From: Shewanella fidelis ATCC BAA-318
GTDB taxonomy: Bacteria > Pseudomonadota > Gammaproteobacteria > Enterobacterales > Shewanellaceae
Direction: 5' to 3'
DNA: 64,000 nt
NCBI RefSeq assembly: GCF_000518605.1
Contig: NZ_JADX01000017.1
Location: 1 to 64,000, forward strand
Every line of letters begins with the position of its first letter. Within the stretch, counting starts at the first letter, position 1. The notes beneath the pieces are model-generated. The model searched no databases and was not told the origin of the DNA. It saw only the letters and a list, made by a program, of their open reading frames with translations. The translations under genes were made by a program, and so were the position numbers. Positions 28,908 through 41,955 of the stretch are shown here, in pieces.

Positions 28908-30023
28908 TTAATCTCGTATAAGGGCATCGATGATGCCGCCGCCTAAACAGATTTCACCATCATAGAAAACAGCTGATTGGCCAGGAGTCACAGCCGCAAC
29001 AGGTTCATCAAAAATAACCCGTAGCATATCGTCGCTGTCATAAGTTACTCGACAAGGCACATCCTGCTGGCGGTAGCGTGTCTTCACTGTGATGTTTGAG
29101 CCATCAGCTGGGCCTTTTCTATCAACCCAGTGCAATTGATTAGCAATTAAACCGTTAGACATTAGGCGAGGGTGGTTACCACCTTGGCCAACAATTAACA
29201 CGTTACGCACTAAATCTTTTTCAACAACGTACCATGGATCTTCACTACTATTTTTCAGACCACCAATGCCTAAGCCTTTACGTTGACCTAGTGTGTGGTA
29301 CATCAAACCTTGATGAGTGCCAATGACTTCACCTTCGCTGGTTTCGATATCGCCAGGCTGCGCAGGTAAGAAGGTTTGCAGGAAATCAGTAAACTTGCGC
29401 TCACCAATAAAACAGATCCCAGTACTGTCTTTTTTATCATGGGTAATTAGACCCATCTCTTTAGCAATCTCGCGTACTTCGCTTTTCTCCAATTCACCAA
29501 CAGGGAACAGTGAACGAGCCACTTGCTCATGGCTTAATGTGTATAGGAAGTAGCTTTGGTCTTTATTGCCATCAACGCCACGCAGCATTTGGCTGGTGCC
29601 ATCAATATCGCGGCGACGCACGTAGTGGCCCATAGCAATAAAGTCGGCATCTAGAATATCATCTGCGAATTCAAGGAACGCTTTAAACTTGATCTCTTTG
29701 TTGCACATGATATCGGGATTTGGGGTACGGCCGGCTTTGTATTCAGCCAGAAAATACTCAAATACATTGTCCCAGTATTCAGAGGCAAAGTTAACGGTAT
29801 GAAGTTTAATACCTAGCTTGTCGCATACAGCTTGCGCATCTTTTAAATCGTCAGCTGCGGCGCAATATTCATCCGTGTCATCTTCTTCCCAGTTCTTCAT
29901 GAACAGGCCTTCAACCTGGTAACCCTGTTTCATTAACAGGTAGGCTGAAACTGATGAATCTACACCACCGGACATGCCGACGATGACTTTTTTACCAAGA
30001 TGAGTGGGTTCGATTGACGTCAT
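28908..30023 (-). CDS. mnmA: tRNA-specific 2-thiouridylase MnmA
   Basis: Adds sulfur to U34 of tRNA-Lys, -Glu and -Gln using ATP and persulfide from the Tus relay. 371 residues. The PP-loop is [11 protein letters not shown]. The catalytic cysteine pair lies in [12 protein letters not shown] and [11 protein letters not shown]. The central tRNA-binding and C-terminal beta domains are full length. Its substrate class includes the tRNA-Lys(TTT) at the start of this window. Gene order hflD and purB downstream is conserved. Confidence 0.97.
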   Translation of the reverse strand: MTSIEPTHLGKKVIVGMSGGVDSSVSAYLLMKQGYQVEGLFMKNWEEDDTDEYCAAADDLKDAQAVCDKLGIKLHTVNFASEYWDNVFEYFLAEYKAGRTPNPDIMCNKEIKFKAFLEFADDILDADFIAMGHYVRRRDIDGTSQMLRGVDGNKDQSYFLYTLSHEQVARSLFPVGELEKSEVREIAKEMGLITHDKKDSTGICFIGERKFTDFLQTFLPAQPGDIETSEGEVIGTHQGLMYHTLGQRKGLGIGGLKNSSEDPWYVVEKDLVRNVLIVGQGGNHPRLMSNGLIANQLHWVDRKGPADGSNITVKTRYRQQDVPCRVTYDSDDMLRVIFDEPVAAVTPGQSAVFYDGEICLGGGIIDALIRD

Positions 30024-30085
30024 AAATCCTAAATAAACCTTGTGTTCACTGAATATTGCTGCGAACTGCCGTAAACCAAGAACCT

Positions 30086-30265
30086 TTAACCATTCGGATT
30101 AAGGTAATGCATTTCTCGTTGTAAGCTACGGCATTCTGCGGGGGCATATTCTATCATGCATTGCGTGGCTGGGCTATCTAGCGTGTACTTATCTTTCAGC
30201 TTTAATTGCACTTGAGGCAACTGACTCTCGTTTCGATCAGTAATCCGCTTATAAATATTGTGCAT
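30086..30265 (-). CDS. Candidate 59-residue small protein between nudJ and mnmA
   Basis: An intact ATG-to-TAA frame of 59 codons fills most of the 225-base gap between nudJ and mnmA and overlaps the end of nudJ by 17 bases, which suits translational coupling. The product is mixed-composition and polar, starting [15 protein letters not shown], with two cysteines ([12 protein letters not shown]), and ends HYLNPNG. No membrane segment or known domain is seen. The ribosome site is poor. It could be a real small gene of the operon or a chance frame; only comparison with relatives would decide. Confidence 0.45.
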   Translation of the reverse strand: MHNIYKRITDRNESQLPQVQLKLKDKYTLDSPATQCMIEYAPAECRSLQREMHYLNPNG

Positions 30266-30701
30266 TGAGGATATCTAATGGGTAATGTTTACCTGCTAAG
30301 TGATCTGTAATTGACGCTATAACCAGTGGGCTACGAAGCTGACTGCTTATCGCTTTTATTTGCGCTAAGCTTAGCCATTTTAAGCCGTTAATCGCGGCAT
30401 CCTCTGGCTTTGATTCAAGGATTTCATCGAGTCGAACATAAAAGGTGTAGCGCACAAATGCCAGTGTTTCGCTAGCACTAAATTGATAAATACCGACTAA
30501 ACCTTGTGGCTCGATAACAAGGCCGGTTTCCTCTTGTACTTCACGGATACAGGCACTGATAATTGACTCGTTGGCTTCGATGTGACCCGCGGGTTGATTA
30601 TATTTCAGTTGCCCGTCAATCAGCTCTTCAACTAACAAGTATTTACCTTGAGCCTCGATAATGCAGGCCACAGTGGTATTTGGTTTATAGCGCTCAGTCA
30701 T
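30249..30701 (-). CDS. nudJ: Nudix phosphatase NudJ
   Basis: Nudix hydrolase of 150 residues; E. coli NudJ dephosphorylates thiamine-pyrimidine pyrophosphate and nucleoside di/triphosphates. The Nudix box fits GX5EX7REUXEEXGU as GHIEANESIISACIREVQEETGL with the metal-binding REVQEE. The N-terminal TVACIIEAQGKYLLVEE and LRSPLVIASI near the C-terminus match NudJ in E. coli, where it is also next to mnmA and rluE. It starts 11 bases after rluE, so one transcript is likely. Confidence 0.92.
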   Translation of the reverse strand: MTERYKPNTTVACIIEAQGKYLLVEELIDGQLKYNQPAGHIEANESIISACIREVQEETGLVIEPQGLVGIYQFSASETLAFVRYTFYVRLDEILESKPEDAAINGLKWLSLAQIKAISSQLRSPLVIASITDHLAGKHYPLDILNAQYL

Positions 30702-30712
30702 AGGTTTAACCC

Positions 30713-31405
30713 TTATTTTTTGGACATATCGAGTTGACGATATGTGCCATTTTCAAGATCATCTAGACTCCATTGACCTATTTTATAGCGGATTAATCTT
30801 AAGGTAGGATACCCGATATGGGCAGTCATTCTTCTTACCTGACGATTGCGACCTTCACAGATCTGGATCTCAAGCCAAGTCGTGGGAATATTTGCACGTT
30901 CACGGATCGGGGGCGTCCGCGGCCATACTTTAGGTTGCTGCATAATGCTGACTTTAGCCGGCAAGGTCATACCATCTTTAAGTTCTACACCTTGTCGCAG
31001 TTGTTCTAAATCACTTTCAGTTGGTATGCCTTCAACTTGCGCCCAGTAGGTTTTAAAAGTTTTCTTCTTGGGTTCAGTAATTTGCGCTTGCAGTTTTCCA
31101 TCATTAGTCAGTAGCAAAAGGCCTTCACTATCTCGGTCTAAGCGTCCGGCTGCGTATACATCGGGCACAGGAATATAATCCTTTAGGGTCTTGCGGCCTT
31201 GCTCATCAGTAAACTGGCATAGCACATCAAATGGCTTGTTAAATAACACGATTATCGGGTTGGCAACTGACTTTGGTTTTGCCGCTGGTTTGCGTTTAAA
31301 ACTGCTGCGATTTGCCGAGTTTGAGTGACCGCTATTTTTGTTATGACGGGCAGTGCGAGTTTTGCGCTGTTGATTACTGTTTTTGTTACTAAATGGCTGC
31401 GTCAC
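30713..31405 (-). CDS. rluE: 23S rRNA pseudouridine synthase RluE
   Basis: Converts U2457 of 23S rRNA to pseudouridine. 230 residues of the RsuA/RluE family. The catalytic aspartate is in [17 protein letters not shown], and [28 protein letters not shown] and TLRLIR follow in family order. A basic, asparagine-rich N-terminal extension of about 45 residues precedes the catalytic domain, likely disordered RNA-binding sequence. The start codon is GTG with a weak ribosome site. It heads the nudJ-mnmA-hflD-purB run. Confidence 0.93.
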   Translation of the reverse strand: MTQPFSNKNSNQQRKTRTARHNKNSGHSNSANRSSFKRKPAAKPKSVANPIIVLFNKPFDVLCQFTDEQGRKTLKDYIPVPDVYAAGRLDRDSEGLLLLTNDGKLQAQITEPKKKTFKTYWAQVEGIPTESDLEQLRQGVELKDGMTLPAKVSIMQQPKVWPRTPPIRERANIPTTWLEIQICEGRNRQVRRMTAHIGYPTLRLIRYKIGQWSLDDLENGTYRQLDMSKK

Positions 31406-33931
<2,526 letters not shown>

Positions 33932-33966
33932 TAGCTGACAGTTCACTCTAGGTCATTTTGGCTTAA

Positions 33967-33997
33967 GAAGGCTTACTTGTAGTAAGCCTTTTTTATT
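33967..33997 (+). terminator. icd terminator
   Basis: Stem AAGGCTTACT / AGTAAGCCTT with loop TGT, then a T-run. It lies 35 bases after icd. Confidence 0.9.
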
Positions 33998-34010
33998 TAT
34001 GTTGATTAAT

Positions 34011-34044
34011 AAAAAAGCAGAATAGCTTAGCTATTCTGCTTTTT
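34011..34044. terminator. Second, bidirectional terminator between icd and cspD
   Basis: AAAAGCAGAATAGC pairs with GCTATTCTGCTTTT with A and T runs outside. It probably ends the minus-strand cspD transcript and backs up the icd terminator. Confidence 0.88.
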
Positions 34045-34136
34045 TGTCTGTCATCGCCTCTTTAGTCGCCAAGTAATATCAAGCTATATAAGTATTTAGC
34101 GTATTTACTTATGTAGGTTGATTTATCTAACTTATT

Positions 34137-34343
34137 TTAGTTTGTTGGCGATATTGCTGACGCGTGCATCCCTTTAGGCCCTGCTTCTACTTCGAAACTA
34201 ACTGGTTGGCCTGCTTTTAACGTTCGATAGCCTTCCATTTCGATGGTAGAATAGTGTGCAAAAACATCTTCACCGCCAGCATCTGGGCATATAAACCCGA
34301 ATCCTTTGGCGTTGTTGAACCATTTAACAGTTCCGCTTGCCAT
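34137..34343 (-). CDS. cspD: CspD cold-shock-domain protein
   Basis: Single OB-fold nucleic-acid-binding protein, 68 residues. RNP1 is KGFGFI and RNP2 is DVFAHYS, within [25 protein letters not shown]. Similarity is to CspD, a stationary-phase inhibitor of DNA replication in E. coli, rather than to the cold-induced CspA: the YRTLKAGQ stretch is the CspD marker. In E. coli it also lies next to clpS and clpA and is divergent from them, exactly as here. Confidence 0.94.
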   Translation of the reverse strand: MASGTVKWFNNAKGFGFICPDAGGEDVFAHYSTIEMEGYRTLKAGQPVSFEVEAGPKGMHASAISPTN

Positions 34344-34582
34344 ACTTCCACTTCCTTCTGTTGGTCACTTACCAGTAAGATAGTAAAACTTATCAGCGGG
34401 GAAAATCCTCGCTTAATGAACAGAATGAAAGCTGAATAAGTGGTTGTCAAGATAAAGTTAACAAAAAAGCAACATTTTTTAACAAGTCGTACCTGAGTAT
34501 AATTTGATAGAATTTGGGCAACGAACGAACTGAGTAACATAATCAATTGGTACAAGCCAAGACTAGAGGCTAATATTGGAAT

Positions 34583-34891
34583 ATGAGTAGAACAGAAAAT
34601 ATTGAACATTTAGAAGAAAGTGTTGAGTCTGAGCTTAAACAGCCTTCTATGTATAAAGTGATTTTAAATAACGATGACTACACGCCAATGGATTTTGTCA
34701 TCGAGATATTACAACTGTTCTTTCAAAAAGATGAGCAACAGGCAACTGAGATCATGTTGGCCATTCACCACAAAGGTAAAGGGATCTGTGGTATTTATCC
34801 ATTTGGTATTGCTGAAACTAAGGTTGCACAAGTAAATCAATTTGCAAGACAAAACCAACATCCGTTACTGTGTTCATTAGAGGAGGCCTAA
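34583..34891 (+). CDS. clpS: ClpS, N-degron adaptor for ClpAP
   Basis: Adaptor of 102 residues that captures proteins with bulky hydrophobic N-termini and hands them to ClpAP. The N-degron pocket segment [19 protein letters not shown] and later [23 protein letters not shown] are both diagnostic. An N-terminal flexible arm of about 20 residues is present for ClpA engagement. It is followed by clpA at 38 bases, and the degron-making enzymes aat and bpt are a few kilobases away. Confidence 0.97.
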   Translation: MSRTENIEHLEESVESELKQPSMYKVILNNDDYTPMDFVIEILQLFFQKDEQQATEIMLAIHHKGKGICGIYPFGIAETKVAQVNQFARQNQHPLLCSLEEA

Positions 34892-34929
34892 TTGGGCTTC
34901 ACTCTGTGTTATTTTTTTAGGGGGTGCTT

Positions 34930-37188
34930 ATGTTAAATAAAGATCTTGAAGTCACCTTAAATCTGGCTTTTCAACAAGCCAGAGATGCACGTCATGAGTA
35001 TATGACGGTAGAGCATCTGTTGTTGGCATTAATCGATAACCCTGCCGCACAAGAGGCGCTAGTTGCTTGCGGAGCAAATTTAGAGAAGCTAAAAAATGAA
35101 GTGTCGAGCTTCATTCAACAAACAACACCAATTATTTCCGATCCAGAAGATGACAAAGAAACTCAGCCTACGCTTGGTTTTCAGCGTGTTTTGCAAAGAG
35201 CTGTGTTTCATGTGCAGTCATCTGGCCGTAATGAAGTCACCGGCGCAAATGTTCTCGTTGCCATTTTTAGTGAGCAAGAGTCTCAAGCGGTCTATTTGCT
35301 ACGTACTGGTGATGTCACCCGTCTAGATGTCGTTAATTTTATTTCCCACGGTTTTTCAAAGAATGACATTGATTCAGAAGGCGAACCTAATCGAATTGAA
35401 GACCAAACTGAAAGCGAAGAAGAGCGCAGCATTTTGTCGCAGTTTACTGCGAACCTCAATGAACTGGCAAAAAGTGGTAGCATTGATCCACTCATTGGCC
35501 GTAGTGAAGAGATCGAGCGTTCTATTCAAATTTTATGTCGCCGCCGTAAAAATAATCCGCTTTTAGTCGGTGAGGCCGGTGTAGGTAAAACGGCTATAGC
35601 AGAAGGTTTGGCGTATAGAATTGTAAAAGAAGAAGTGCCTGAAGTGATGAGTAAAGCAACAGTTTACTCGCTTGATTTAGGCGCCTTACTAGCTGGCACG
35701 AAATACCGTGGTGACTTTGAGAAACGTTTCAAAGGCTTGCTTAAAGAGTTGGCAAATGATGAGCATGCAATTTTATTTATTGATGAAATTCATACCATTA
35801 TCGGCGCAGGCTCAGCCTCTGGCGGGGTGATGGACGCCTCTAACTTACTCAAACCGTTACTCTCAGGCGGTAAGCTTCGCTGTATGGGCTCAACGACCTT
35901 CCAAGAGTATCAAAGTATTTTTGAAAAAGATCGTGCGTTAGCGCGACGTTTCCAAAAAGTAGATATCAATGAGCCGTCTGTGGCTGAAACCACTAAAATC
36001 TTGCAGGGGCTTAAATCTAAGTACGAAGAGCATCACAATGTACGTTATACCCTGGCAGCCTTGAGTGTAGCGGCACGTTTGTCTGATAAGCATATTAACG
36101 ACAGACATTTGCCAGATAAGGCGATTGATGTGATCGATGAAGCGGGCGCACGTATGGCGATGCAACCTGCAAGTAAACGTAAAAAGACTATTGGTCAGGC
36201 TGAAATCGAGTCGATTATCGCTAAGATGGCACGTATTCCTGAGAAGTCTGTATCGAGTTCAGATAGAGATTTACTTAAAAACCTAGAGCGCAACCTTAAA
36301 ATGGTGGTGTTTGGGCAGGATCCTGCGATTGAGGGGCTTAGTTCTGCTATTCGTTTATCGAGAAGTGGTCTCGGGGGGGAAAATAAACCTGTTGGTAGCT
36401 TCTTGTTTGCTGGACCTACTGGTGTAGGTAAAACAGAGGTGACCAGTCAACTTGCCAAGTGCCTAAGCCTTAACCTTGTGCGTTTTGATATGTCTGAGTA
36501 CATGGAAAGCCATACGGTGTCTCGCTTAATTGGTGCGCCGCCTGGTTATGTTGGTTACGATCAAGGTGGTTTGCTAACTGATGCAGTGATTAAAAACCCA
36601 CACTGTGTCGTGCTGCTTGACGAGATAGAAAAAGCGCACCCTGATGTTTATAACTTGCTACTGCAAGTTATGGATCACGGTACATTGACTGATAATAACG
36701 GGCGTAAAGCGGACTTTAGGCATGTAACGTTAGTGATGACGACTAATGCCGGTGTACAAGAGACGATTCGTAAGTCGATTGGTTTTAAGCAACAAGATCA
36801 TACACAAGATGCAATGTCGGAAATCAATAAGGTGTTTTCACCAGAGTTCCGTAACCGTCTTGATTCAATCATTTGGTTCAATCATCTTGATATGACTGTT
36901 ATCGCTAAGGTCGTCGATAAGTTCTTGGTGGAACTGCAAGCACAGCTTGATGATAAGTCTGTAACGCTTGAAGTGACTGACGAGGCGAGAACCTTACTTG
37001 CCGAGAAAGGCTATGATAAGTCGATGGGCGCTCGCCCTATGGCGCGAGTCGTTACCGACTTGATCAAACGGCCATTAGCGGATGAGATCTTGTTTGGTAA
37101 GCTTGAAAAAGGCGGTATCGCTAAAATCGACGTTAAAGGTGATGAAATCACTATCACAACTGAATCGTTAGAAAAAGTGACACAATAG
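34930..37188 (+). CDS. clpA: ClpA, AAA+ unfoldase of ClpAP
   Basis: ATP-driven unfoldase that feeds substrates to ClpP, 752 residues. An N-domain (1-about 145) binds ClpS. Two AAA+ modules follow: Walker A GEAGVGKT with Walker B LFIDEIHT, and Walker A GPTGVGKT with Walker B VLLDEIEK. The ClpP-docking IGF loop is visible as KSIGFKQ. ATG 34930 follows AGGGGG, and [11 protein letters not shown] aligns with MLNQELELSLN of E. coli, so the GTG six bases earlier is rejected. Co-transcribed with clpS. Confidence 0.97.
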   Translation: MLNKDLEVTLNLAFQQARDARHEYMTVEHLLLALIDNPAAQEALVACGANLEKLKNEVSSFIQQTTPIISDPEDDKETQPTLGFQRVLQRAVFHVQSSGRNEVTGANVLVAIFSEQESQAVYLLRTGDVTRLDVVNFISHGFSKNDIDSEGEPNRIEDQTESEEERSILSQFTANLNELAKSGSIDPLIGRSEEIERSIQILCRRRKNNPLLVGEAGVGKTAIAEGLAYRIVKEEVPEVMSKATVYSLDLGALLAGTKYRGDFEKRFKGLLKELANDEHAILFIDEIHTIIGAGSASGGVMDASNLLKPLLSGGKLRCMGSTTFQEYQSIFEKDRALARRFQKVDINEPSVAETTKILQGLKSKYEEHHNVRYTLAALSVAARLSDKHINDRHLPDKAIDVIDEAGARMAMQPASKRKKTIGQAEIESIIAKMARIPEKSVSSSDRDLLKNLERNLKMVVFGQDPAIEGLSSAIRLSRSGLGGENKPVGSFLFAGPTGVGKTEVTSQLAKCLSLNLVRFDMSEYMESHTVSRLIGAPPGYVGYDQGGLLTDAVIKNPHCVVLLDEIEKAHPDVYNLLLQVMDHGTLTDNNGRKADFRHVTLVMTTNAGVQETIRKSIGFKQQDHTQDAMSEINKVFSPEFRNRLDSIIWFNHLDMTVIAKVVDKFLVELQAQLDDKSVTLEVTDEARTLLAEKGYDKSMGARPMARVVTDLIKRPLADEILFGKLEKGGIAKIDVKGDEITITTESLEKVTQ

Positions 37189-37255
37189 CCTAAAAATAAA
37201 TGCCGCTGCCACAGGGCATTTATGTCATCATTTTGAAATGATAAATTTTAGACAA

Positions 37256-37282
37256 CAAAAAGCCGGCATTGCCGGCTTTTTC
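37256..37282. terminator. Bidirectional terminator clpA / infA
   Basis: AAAAAGCCGGCA and TGCCGGCTTTTT form a tight stem with a single T loop. It lies between convergent clpA and infA. A weaker hairpin AAATGCC/GGCATTT at 37198-37222 precedes it. Confidence 0.9.
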
Positions 37283-37306
37283 ATATACGTTATATAGGCT
37301 AATAAC

Positions 37307-37528
<222 letters not shown>

Positions 37529-37644
37529 TCAGTTATCCTGTTAGCCTTCAAATAATAAAAACGGGCGTATCATGCCGCAAATTAGCCTTGCTGTAAAGCA
37601 AAGGTTGAGTATATACGCTATCTAGCGCTTAGTGGGTGATAAAT

Positions 37645-38364
37645 TTATAAGTTTTTGCAGTTGATCTCTGTGACCCAGCCTGAGTTTGTCAAAATTTGAT
37701 GTGGTCGATAGTCGCGTTTGTAATTCATTTTTCTCGATTCATCAATTTGATAGCCTAAATACAAAAAGTGCTTGTGCATCATTTTAGCAATTTGAGTCTG
37801 CAATAAAATGAGTAGGCTGCCTAACGAGCGTTTGTGATATTCAGGATCAAAGTAGCTGTAGATAGCAGACAAACTATGAGGCAATACGTCGGTTACTGCG
37901 ACACCGATTAGTTTGTCTTCTAAACGTAGCTCAATAAACAGCGGTTGCATCCAGCTCGCAGTTGCAAAGCTGTCATATTGCTCTGGCGTGGCTGGGTACA
38001 TAGGACCGTCGCCATGGCGAGTATTCACATAGCGTTCATAGAGTTGGTATTGTTGCTCGGTTTTATGATCAACAATTTTCCAATTTAAATCTTGGTTGTT
38101 TTTTAATGTTCTTTTTTGTCGCTTTGAAATGCTGAATTCATTAATAGCCAAGCGGATTGGCAGACAGGCACTACATTGTGGGCATTGTGGCTTGTATATC
38201 ATGCTTCCGCTGCGTCTAAAGCCCAACGCCAGTAATTGTTCAAATAGTGCAGCATCGATAACATCCTCTTGTAGCACCATTAATTGTTCTTGCTTGGCGT
38301 CTAAATAACTACAAGGAAAGGTTTTGGTTCTACCGACTGCAAGTTGTCTTGTTTTAGAGTTCAA
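37645..38364 (-). CDS. bpt: Aspartate/glutamate leucyltransferase Bpt
   Basis: Transfers leucine from Leu-tRNA to proteins starting with Asp or Glu, creating N-degrons for ClpS/ClpAP. 239 residues. The N-terminal cysteine cluster includes CSYL and the central [14 protein letters not shown], with [15 protein letters not shown] typical of the ATE/Bpt family. The C-domain has [16 protein letters not shown]. The start is TTG 38364, because GAGGTG sits six bases upstream inside the end of aat; the ATG at 38409 lacks a site and would add unrelated residues. It overlaps the aat stop by 11 bases, indicating translational coupling. Confidence 0.88.
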   Translation of the reverse strand: MNSKTRQLAVGRTKTFPCSYLDAKQEQLMVLQEDVIDAALFEQLLALGFRRSGSMIYKPQCPQCSACLPIRLAINEFSISKRQKRTLKNNQDLNWKIVDHKTEQQYQLYERYVNTRHGDGPMYPATPEQYDSFATASWMQPLFIELRLEDKLIGVAVTDVLPHSLSAIYSYFDPEYHKRSLGSLLILLQTQIAKMMHKHFLYLGYQIDESRKMNYKRDYRPHQILTNSGWVTEINCKNL

Positions 38365-39064
38365 TAAACACCTCGGATTTACACCAGCTATCAGGGTTAA
38401 CCTCACCATCTCTCAAGTGGGTGAGTAACCTTAAAAAATCGTCTCGTTTTATCGATTTTGCGCCAAGGCTGTCTAAATGGGGGTTAACAACTTGCGCATC
38501 GATAAGCCTATAACCACAGCGCTGCAAATGTTGCTGTAATACGATCATAGCAGCTTTAGAGGCATTCGTTGTTCGATGGAACATGGATTCACCGCAAAAA
38601 ACTTGGCCAATATTAATGCCGTATAGCCCGCCTATTAGCTCTTCTCCTTGCCAAACCTCCAGTGAATGAGCTCGCCCTTGTTGATGTAGTGCGTAGTAGG
38701 CTTGCTGGATTTCTTCAGATATCCAAGTACCATCTTGTTTAGCTCTAGGGGCGGCACAGCCCGCCATAACTGATTTAAATTGATGGTTAATGGTGTAGGT
38801 CCAGTCTTGCTTTTTTAAGTACTTAAGCAAACTGCGACTGATTTTCATGTTACCGGGAACAAATACAGCTCGTGGATCAGGAGACCACCACAAAATCGGA
38901 TCGTCTAGGTTAAACCAAGGAAAAATACCATTGTAGTATGCGTTTAGTAGCCTTTCAGGTCTAAGGTCTCCGCCAACTGCTAGCAGACCATTGGGATCTC
39001 GTAATGCTTGTTCTGGCGGCGGGAAACCGTGCTGATCATGATTTAAATAAGACAGTGAGTTCAC
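38354..39064 (-). CDS. aat: Leucyl/phenylalanyl-tRNA--protein transferase
   Basis: Adds Leu or Phe to N-terminal Lys or Arg, making N-degrons for ClpS/ClpAP. 236 residues. Signature segments [41 protein letters not shown] and [15 protein letters not shown] are all present. Its 3' end carries the ribosome site and start of bpt. Together with clpS, clpA and bpt within 4 kb, it completes the bacterial N-degron pathway. Confidence 0.97.
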   Translation of the reverse strand: MNSLSYLNHDQHGFPPPEQALRDPNGLLAVGGDLRPERLLNAYYNGIFPWFNLDDPILWWSPDPRAVFVPGNMKISRSLLKYLKKQDWTYTINHQFKSVMAGCAAPRAKQDGTWISEEIQQAYYALHQQGRAHSLEVWQGEELIGGLYGINIGQVFCGESMFHRTTNASKAAMIVLQQHLQRCGYRLIDAQVVNPHLDSLGAKSIKRDDFLRLLTHLRDGEVNPDSWCKSEVFIEL

Positions 39065-39118
39065 AATTGAGTAAGATTAATAAATATACTTATCCTTAAA
39101 GTTAGCGGAAAAAGTCTT

Positions 39119-39595
39119 ATGTTGAAACCTTATCTTGTCGTGTTCACTGTCATCTGTTTAATTTTTAGTTCAAGTGCGCTTTATGCTAATTCTTATAATC
39201 GTAATCAAGCTGTTCCTGTCGAAAAGGTTGAGTTTGGACAAGTCAGCTCTGTACGTAATATTACTGAAAAACAGCTGGTTGAAGATCGTAACAGCGGTTG
39301 GAAAACCTTTGGTGGAGCATTAATTGGCGGTGTTATTGGCCATCAATTTGGCGGTGGTTCAGGCCAAGATGTCGCCACGGTTTTAGGTGCGTTGTTGGGG
39401 GCTGGAGTGGGCAATCGTTATGGTGATAGTTCCTATTATCAAGAGCTCAAATTAGTTGAGATGATGATTACGTTAGACTCTGGTGAGCAGGTTATGGTGA
39501 TCCAAGATTTTGATCAAGGCATGATTTTTAATGTTAACGATGAGGTGCGTGTCGTCTATTTGCAAGGTTATGTCAGAGTCGATAGACAGATGTAA
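39119..39595 (+). CDS. Glycine-zipper (17-kDa surface antigen-like) envelope protein
   Basis: A 158-residue envelope protein with a signal peptide (1-about 24, ending ALYA|NS) and a glycine-zipper two-TM-like segment GGALIGGVIGHQFGGGSGQDVATVLGALLGAGVG split over residues 65-99, of the SlyB/17-kDa antigen type. No lipobox cysteine is present, so it is not a lipoprotein, unlike SlyB. The C-terminal part is beta-rich with DSGEQVMVIQDFDQG and VYLQGYVRV. Probably membrane-associated and linked to envelope stress, but function is inferred only from fold. Confidence 0.78.
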   Translation: MLKPYLVVFTVICLIFSSSALYANSYNRNQAVPVEKVEFGQVSSVRNITEKQLVEDRNSGWKTFGGALIGGVIGHQFGGGSGQDVATVLGALLGAGVGNRYGDSSYYQELKLVEMMITLDSGEQVMVIQDFDQGMIFNVNDEVRVVYLQGYVRVDRQM

Positions 39596-39623
39596 GTCAA
39601 ATGATGAATAGGAAAATAAAGCT

Positions 39624-39652
39624 AAAACCGCTATTTAATAGCGGTTTTTTTC
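39624..39652 (+). terminator. Terminator after glycine-zipper gene
   Basis: AAACCGCTATT pairs with AATAGCGGTTT, then a T-run. Confidence 0.88.
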
Positions 39653-39696
39653 TGCCAGTAGAGCATAGCTGTTTATATTATCGACTGGCACATAAG

Positions 39697-41061
39697 CTAA
39701 ACCACAGAGTAAGCTGATTGGCTTAACTCATTGATACAGGACTCTATTTTTTGCAGTTGTTGCAGAAAGATGGCGTCATCACCACAGCTACCAATACTTA
39801 AACGAATATGATTGTCGTGGTTATTAAAGTCATCTCCATTACGGATCAGCACGCCCTGTTGTGCAAGTGCTGTAACCACATGATGGGCTTTTAGCGGTAA
39901 CTTGAGTTGCAACCAGCCGTTTAAACCACGCCAATTTTGTTTCAGTCCAAGTCGCTCCCCCATGGCGATACACTGTTGTTGACGCTTCGCTATTTGCTGT
40001 TCTCTATCTCCCATAAAGGCTTTGTTTTCGATAAGAATGCAGGCAAGTTCAGTATTTAAAGGCGAAACCATCCAACACTGACTGTATATGGCTTGTTTGA
40101 TGGTTCTGATAAAGCGTTGCGGCACCAGTAAAAAACCTTGCCTTAAGCCTCCACAAAACAGTTTAGATAAACTAGAGATATAGATAACAGACTGTTTAGC
40201 AATAGGGGTTGCCTCTTGATCCATTGACCATAGTGGGCGACTTCGTTCATGGGGTAAGCAGTAATTGACATCATCTTCAATAATGACCACTTGATGTGCT
40301 TGTGACAACTTTAGGAGCGCTTGGCGTTGCTCGGCACTGTATTGAATGCAGGTTGGATTTTGGTTATTAGGGGTCAAATAGAGGGCTTTAGGCAGAAATT
40401 GACTCAGTTTTTCTTCAAGCTCGATCAGATCTAACCCGTCAGCGGTAAGTGATATTGGTACGACCTTGATCCCTAACTGTTCAGCGGCTACATGGATCCC
40501 CGGATAGCTATTTGACTCACAAAATAGTGTGTCACCAGCGACACATAAACCATTAAGTACGGCAAATATCCCTTGTTGCGCCCCATGGCTAAACACGAGT
40601 TGTTGTGGACTTTGTTCTATACCTCGGCGAACAAGCCACTGACTAAATGTTAGCTTATGCTCGTCAAGTGGTTCTGCATGATATTCCATTAATTGCGTTA
40701 GTCTTAAAGGTGACTTGGCCAATTGATTCATGGCATCACTTAACAAGTTAATTTGATCTGTGAGTGGCTGCTGGCAAGTCGCAAAGTTAGCTTGTTGATT
40801 AAGACTGACTGATTGAGTCGCTTTGACAAAAGTTCCTGCCCCAATTTTGGCGTATACGTAGCCTCGCTGCTCTAACAGCGCATAAGCACGAGTAATTGTA
40901 CCTATGGTGACTCCAAGTTTGTCTGCAAGTTGTCGTTGTGGGGGCAGCTTACTGTTTGCTAATAGTTCACCAGAGTTTATGGCGGTTTCTGCTGCACTGG
41001 CTATCTGCTTATATTTGGCTTCGTTGTTGCTTTTTATATTTGGTGTCCAAATTGTACCCAT
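39697..41061 (-). CDS. MocR-type (GntR/aminotransferase fusion) regulator
   Basis: Transcription factor of 454 residues. An N-terminal GntR winged helix carries NSKLPPQRQLADKLGVTIGTITRAYALLEQRGYVYA split over about 38-75, and the rest is a type I aminotransferase-like domain that binds PLP through the lysine in SSLSKLFCGG. NNQNPT and EDDVNYCL are the usual cofactor-contact segments. These proteins sense amino acids or vitamins via PLP. It is divergent from a LysE-type exporter with repeated sites between, so regulation of that exporter is likely. The ligand is unknown. Confidence 0.9.
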   Translation of the reverse strand: MGTIWTPNIKSNNEAKYKQIASAAETAINSGELLANSKLPPQRQLADKLGVTIGTITRAYALLEQRGYVYAKIGAGTFVKATQSVSLNQQANFATCQQPLTDQINLLSDAMNQLAKSPLRLTQLMEYHAEPLDEHKLTFSQWLVRRGIEQSPQQLVFSHGAQQGIFAVLNGLCVAGDTLFCESNSYPGIHVAAEQLGIKVVPISLTADGLDLIELEEKLSQFLPKALYLTPNNQNPTCIQYSAEQRQALLKLSQAHQVVIIEDDVNYCLPHERSRPLWSMDQEATPIAKQSVIYISSLSKLFCGGLRQGFLLVPQRFIRTIKQAIYSQCWMVSPLNTELACILIENKAFMGDREQQIAKRQQQCIAMGERLGLKQNWRGLNGWLQLKLPLKAHHVVTALAQQGVLIRNGDDFNNHDNHIRLSIGSCGDDAIFLQQLQKIESCINELSQSAYSVV

Positions 41062-41146
41062 GACAATAAAACCCTTGTGTCCACAAATTGTATAGTTAAT
41101 ATGCCCGTATTAATTCAATTGTGTCAAATATTGTACGCATACAATT
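41043..41146. promoter_or_regulatory. Repeated candidate MocR operator
   Basis: Three direct repeats of GTGTC(C)A-x-AATTGTA occur: GTGTCCAAATTGTAC at 41043, GTGTCCACAAATTGTATA at 41077 and GTGTCAAATATTGTACG at 41121. The third is also half of a palindrome ATTGTA-CGCA-TACAAT (41130-41145). The first copy overlaps the regulator's own start codons. Confidence 0.55.
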
Positions 41147-41216
41147 TGATTCGATTACGGTTAATGTCAGCTTTGCTGATGTTGTTGGCAACGGGTATTA
41201 ACAGGAGGAAAAGCAA

Positions 41217-41822
41217 ATGGATGGAATATGGGCGCTAGTAGGTTCCGCAGCGATTTTTTGCGCAACCATGACAATGACCCCGGGGCCTAACAACATACTG
41301 TTGGCGACATCCGGCGCAAATTTTGGAGTAAAGCGTACGGTTCCACATCTTTTAGGTATTCGCCTAGGGCAAACCTTATTGCACATTGCTATTTTACTCG
41401 GCCTCGGTAGCGTGTTTGAATCTTGGCCTATGATGCATCAAGTGCTGCAAATATTATCTCTTGGGTATTTGCTGTATCTCGCTTTTAAAGTTATCACCAT
41501 GCCTGTTCATAGTGAGCAACAGCTGGAACATCTTAGGCCTATGACCATAAAAGAGTCGGCACTGTTTCAATGGATTAATCCTAAATCATGGTTGGCGACA
41601 ATCACTCTTTGCACTGCTTTTACCGTTGCTGGTGAAGCATATTGGTTTACCGCTTTGATGGGGGTTGCGGTATTTAATATTGTCGGTTTGCCTACATCGT
41701 TAACTTGGGTAGTACTGGGAGCCACAATTCGACGTAAACTCGATACGCCTCAAAGGCAGCAATATTTTAATTGGTGTATGGGAGGGCTGTTGTTAATCAC
41801 TATTCCTTTGATTATTCATTAG
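41217..41822 (+). CDS. LysE/RhtB-family amino acid exporter
   Basis: Inner-membrane exporter of 201 residues with about six hydrophobic segments. MTMTPGPNNILLATSGANFG holds the family's TPGPN motif; the loop before the fifth segment has WINPKSWLATI, the conserved NPK. The gene has a strong ribosome site (GGAGG). It is divergent from the MocR-type regulator, a frequent pairing. The exported amino acid or related metabolite is unknown. Confidence 0.9.
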   Translation: MDGIWALVGSAAIFCATMTMTPGPNNILLATSGANFGVKRTVPHLLGIRLGQTLLHIAILLGLGSVFESWPMMHQVLQILSLGYLLYLAFKVITMPVHSEQQLEHLRPMTIKESALFQWINPKSWLATITLCTAFTVAGEAYWFTALMGVAVFNIVGLPTSLTWVVLGATIRRKLDTPQRQQYFNWCMGGLLLITIPLIIH

Positions 41823-41955
41823 AGTGTCAAATGACGGCAGATGAATGGCGATTACAATTGAAAACGACTTTGCGTAATGATTAGGGATAATGATAGCGAG
41901 CGTTTTATAACTAGCTTAAAAGCTGCGCCAGTATTTGACTACTGGCGATCATAAA

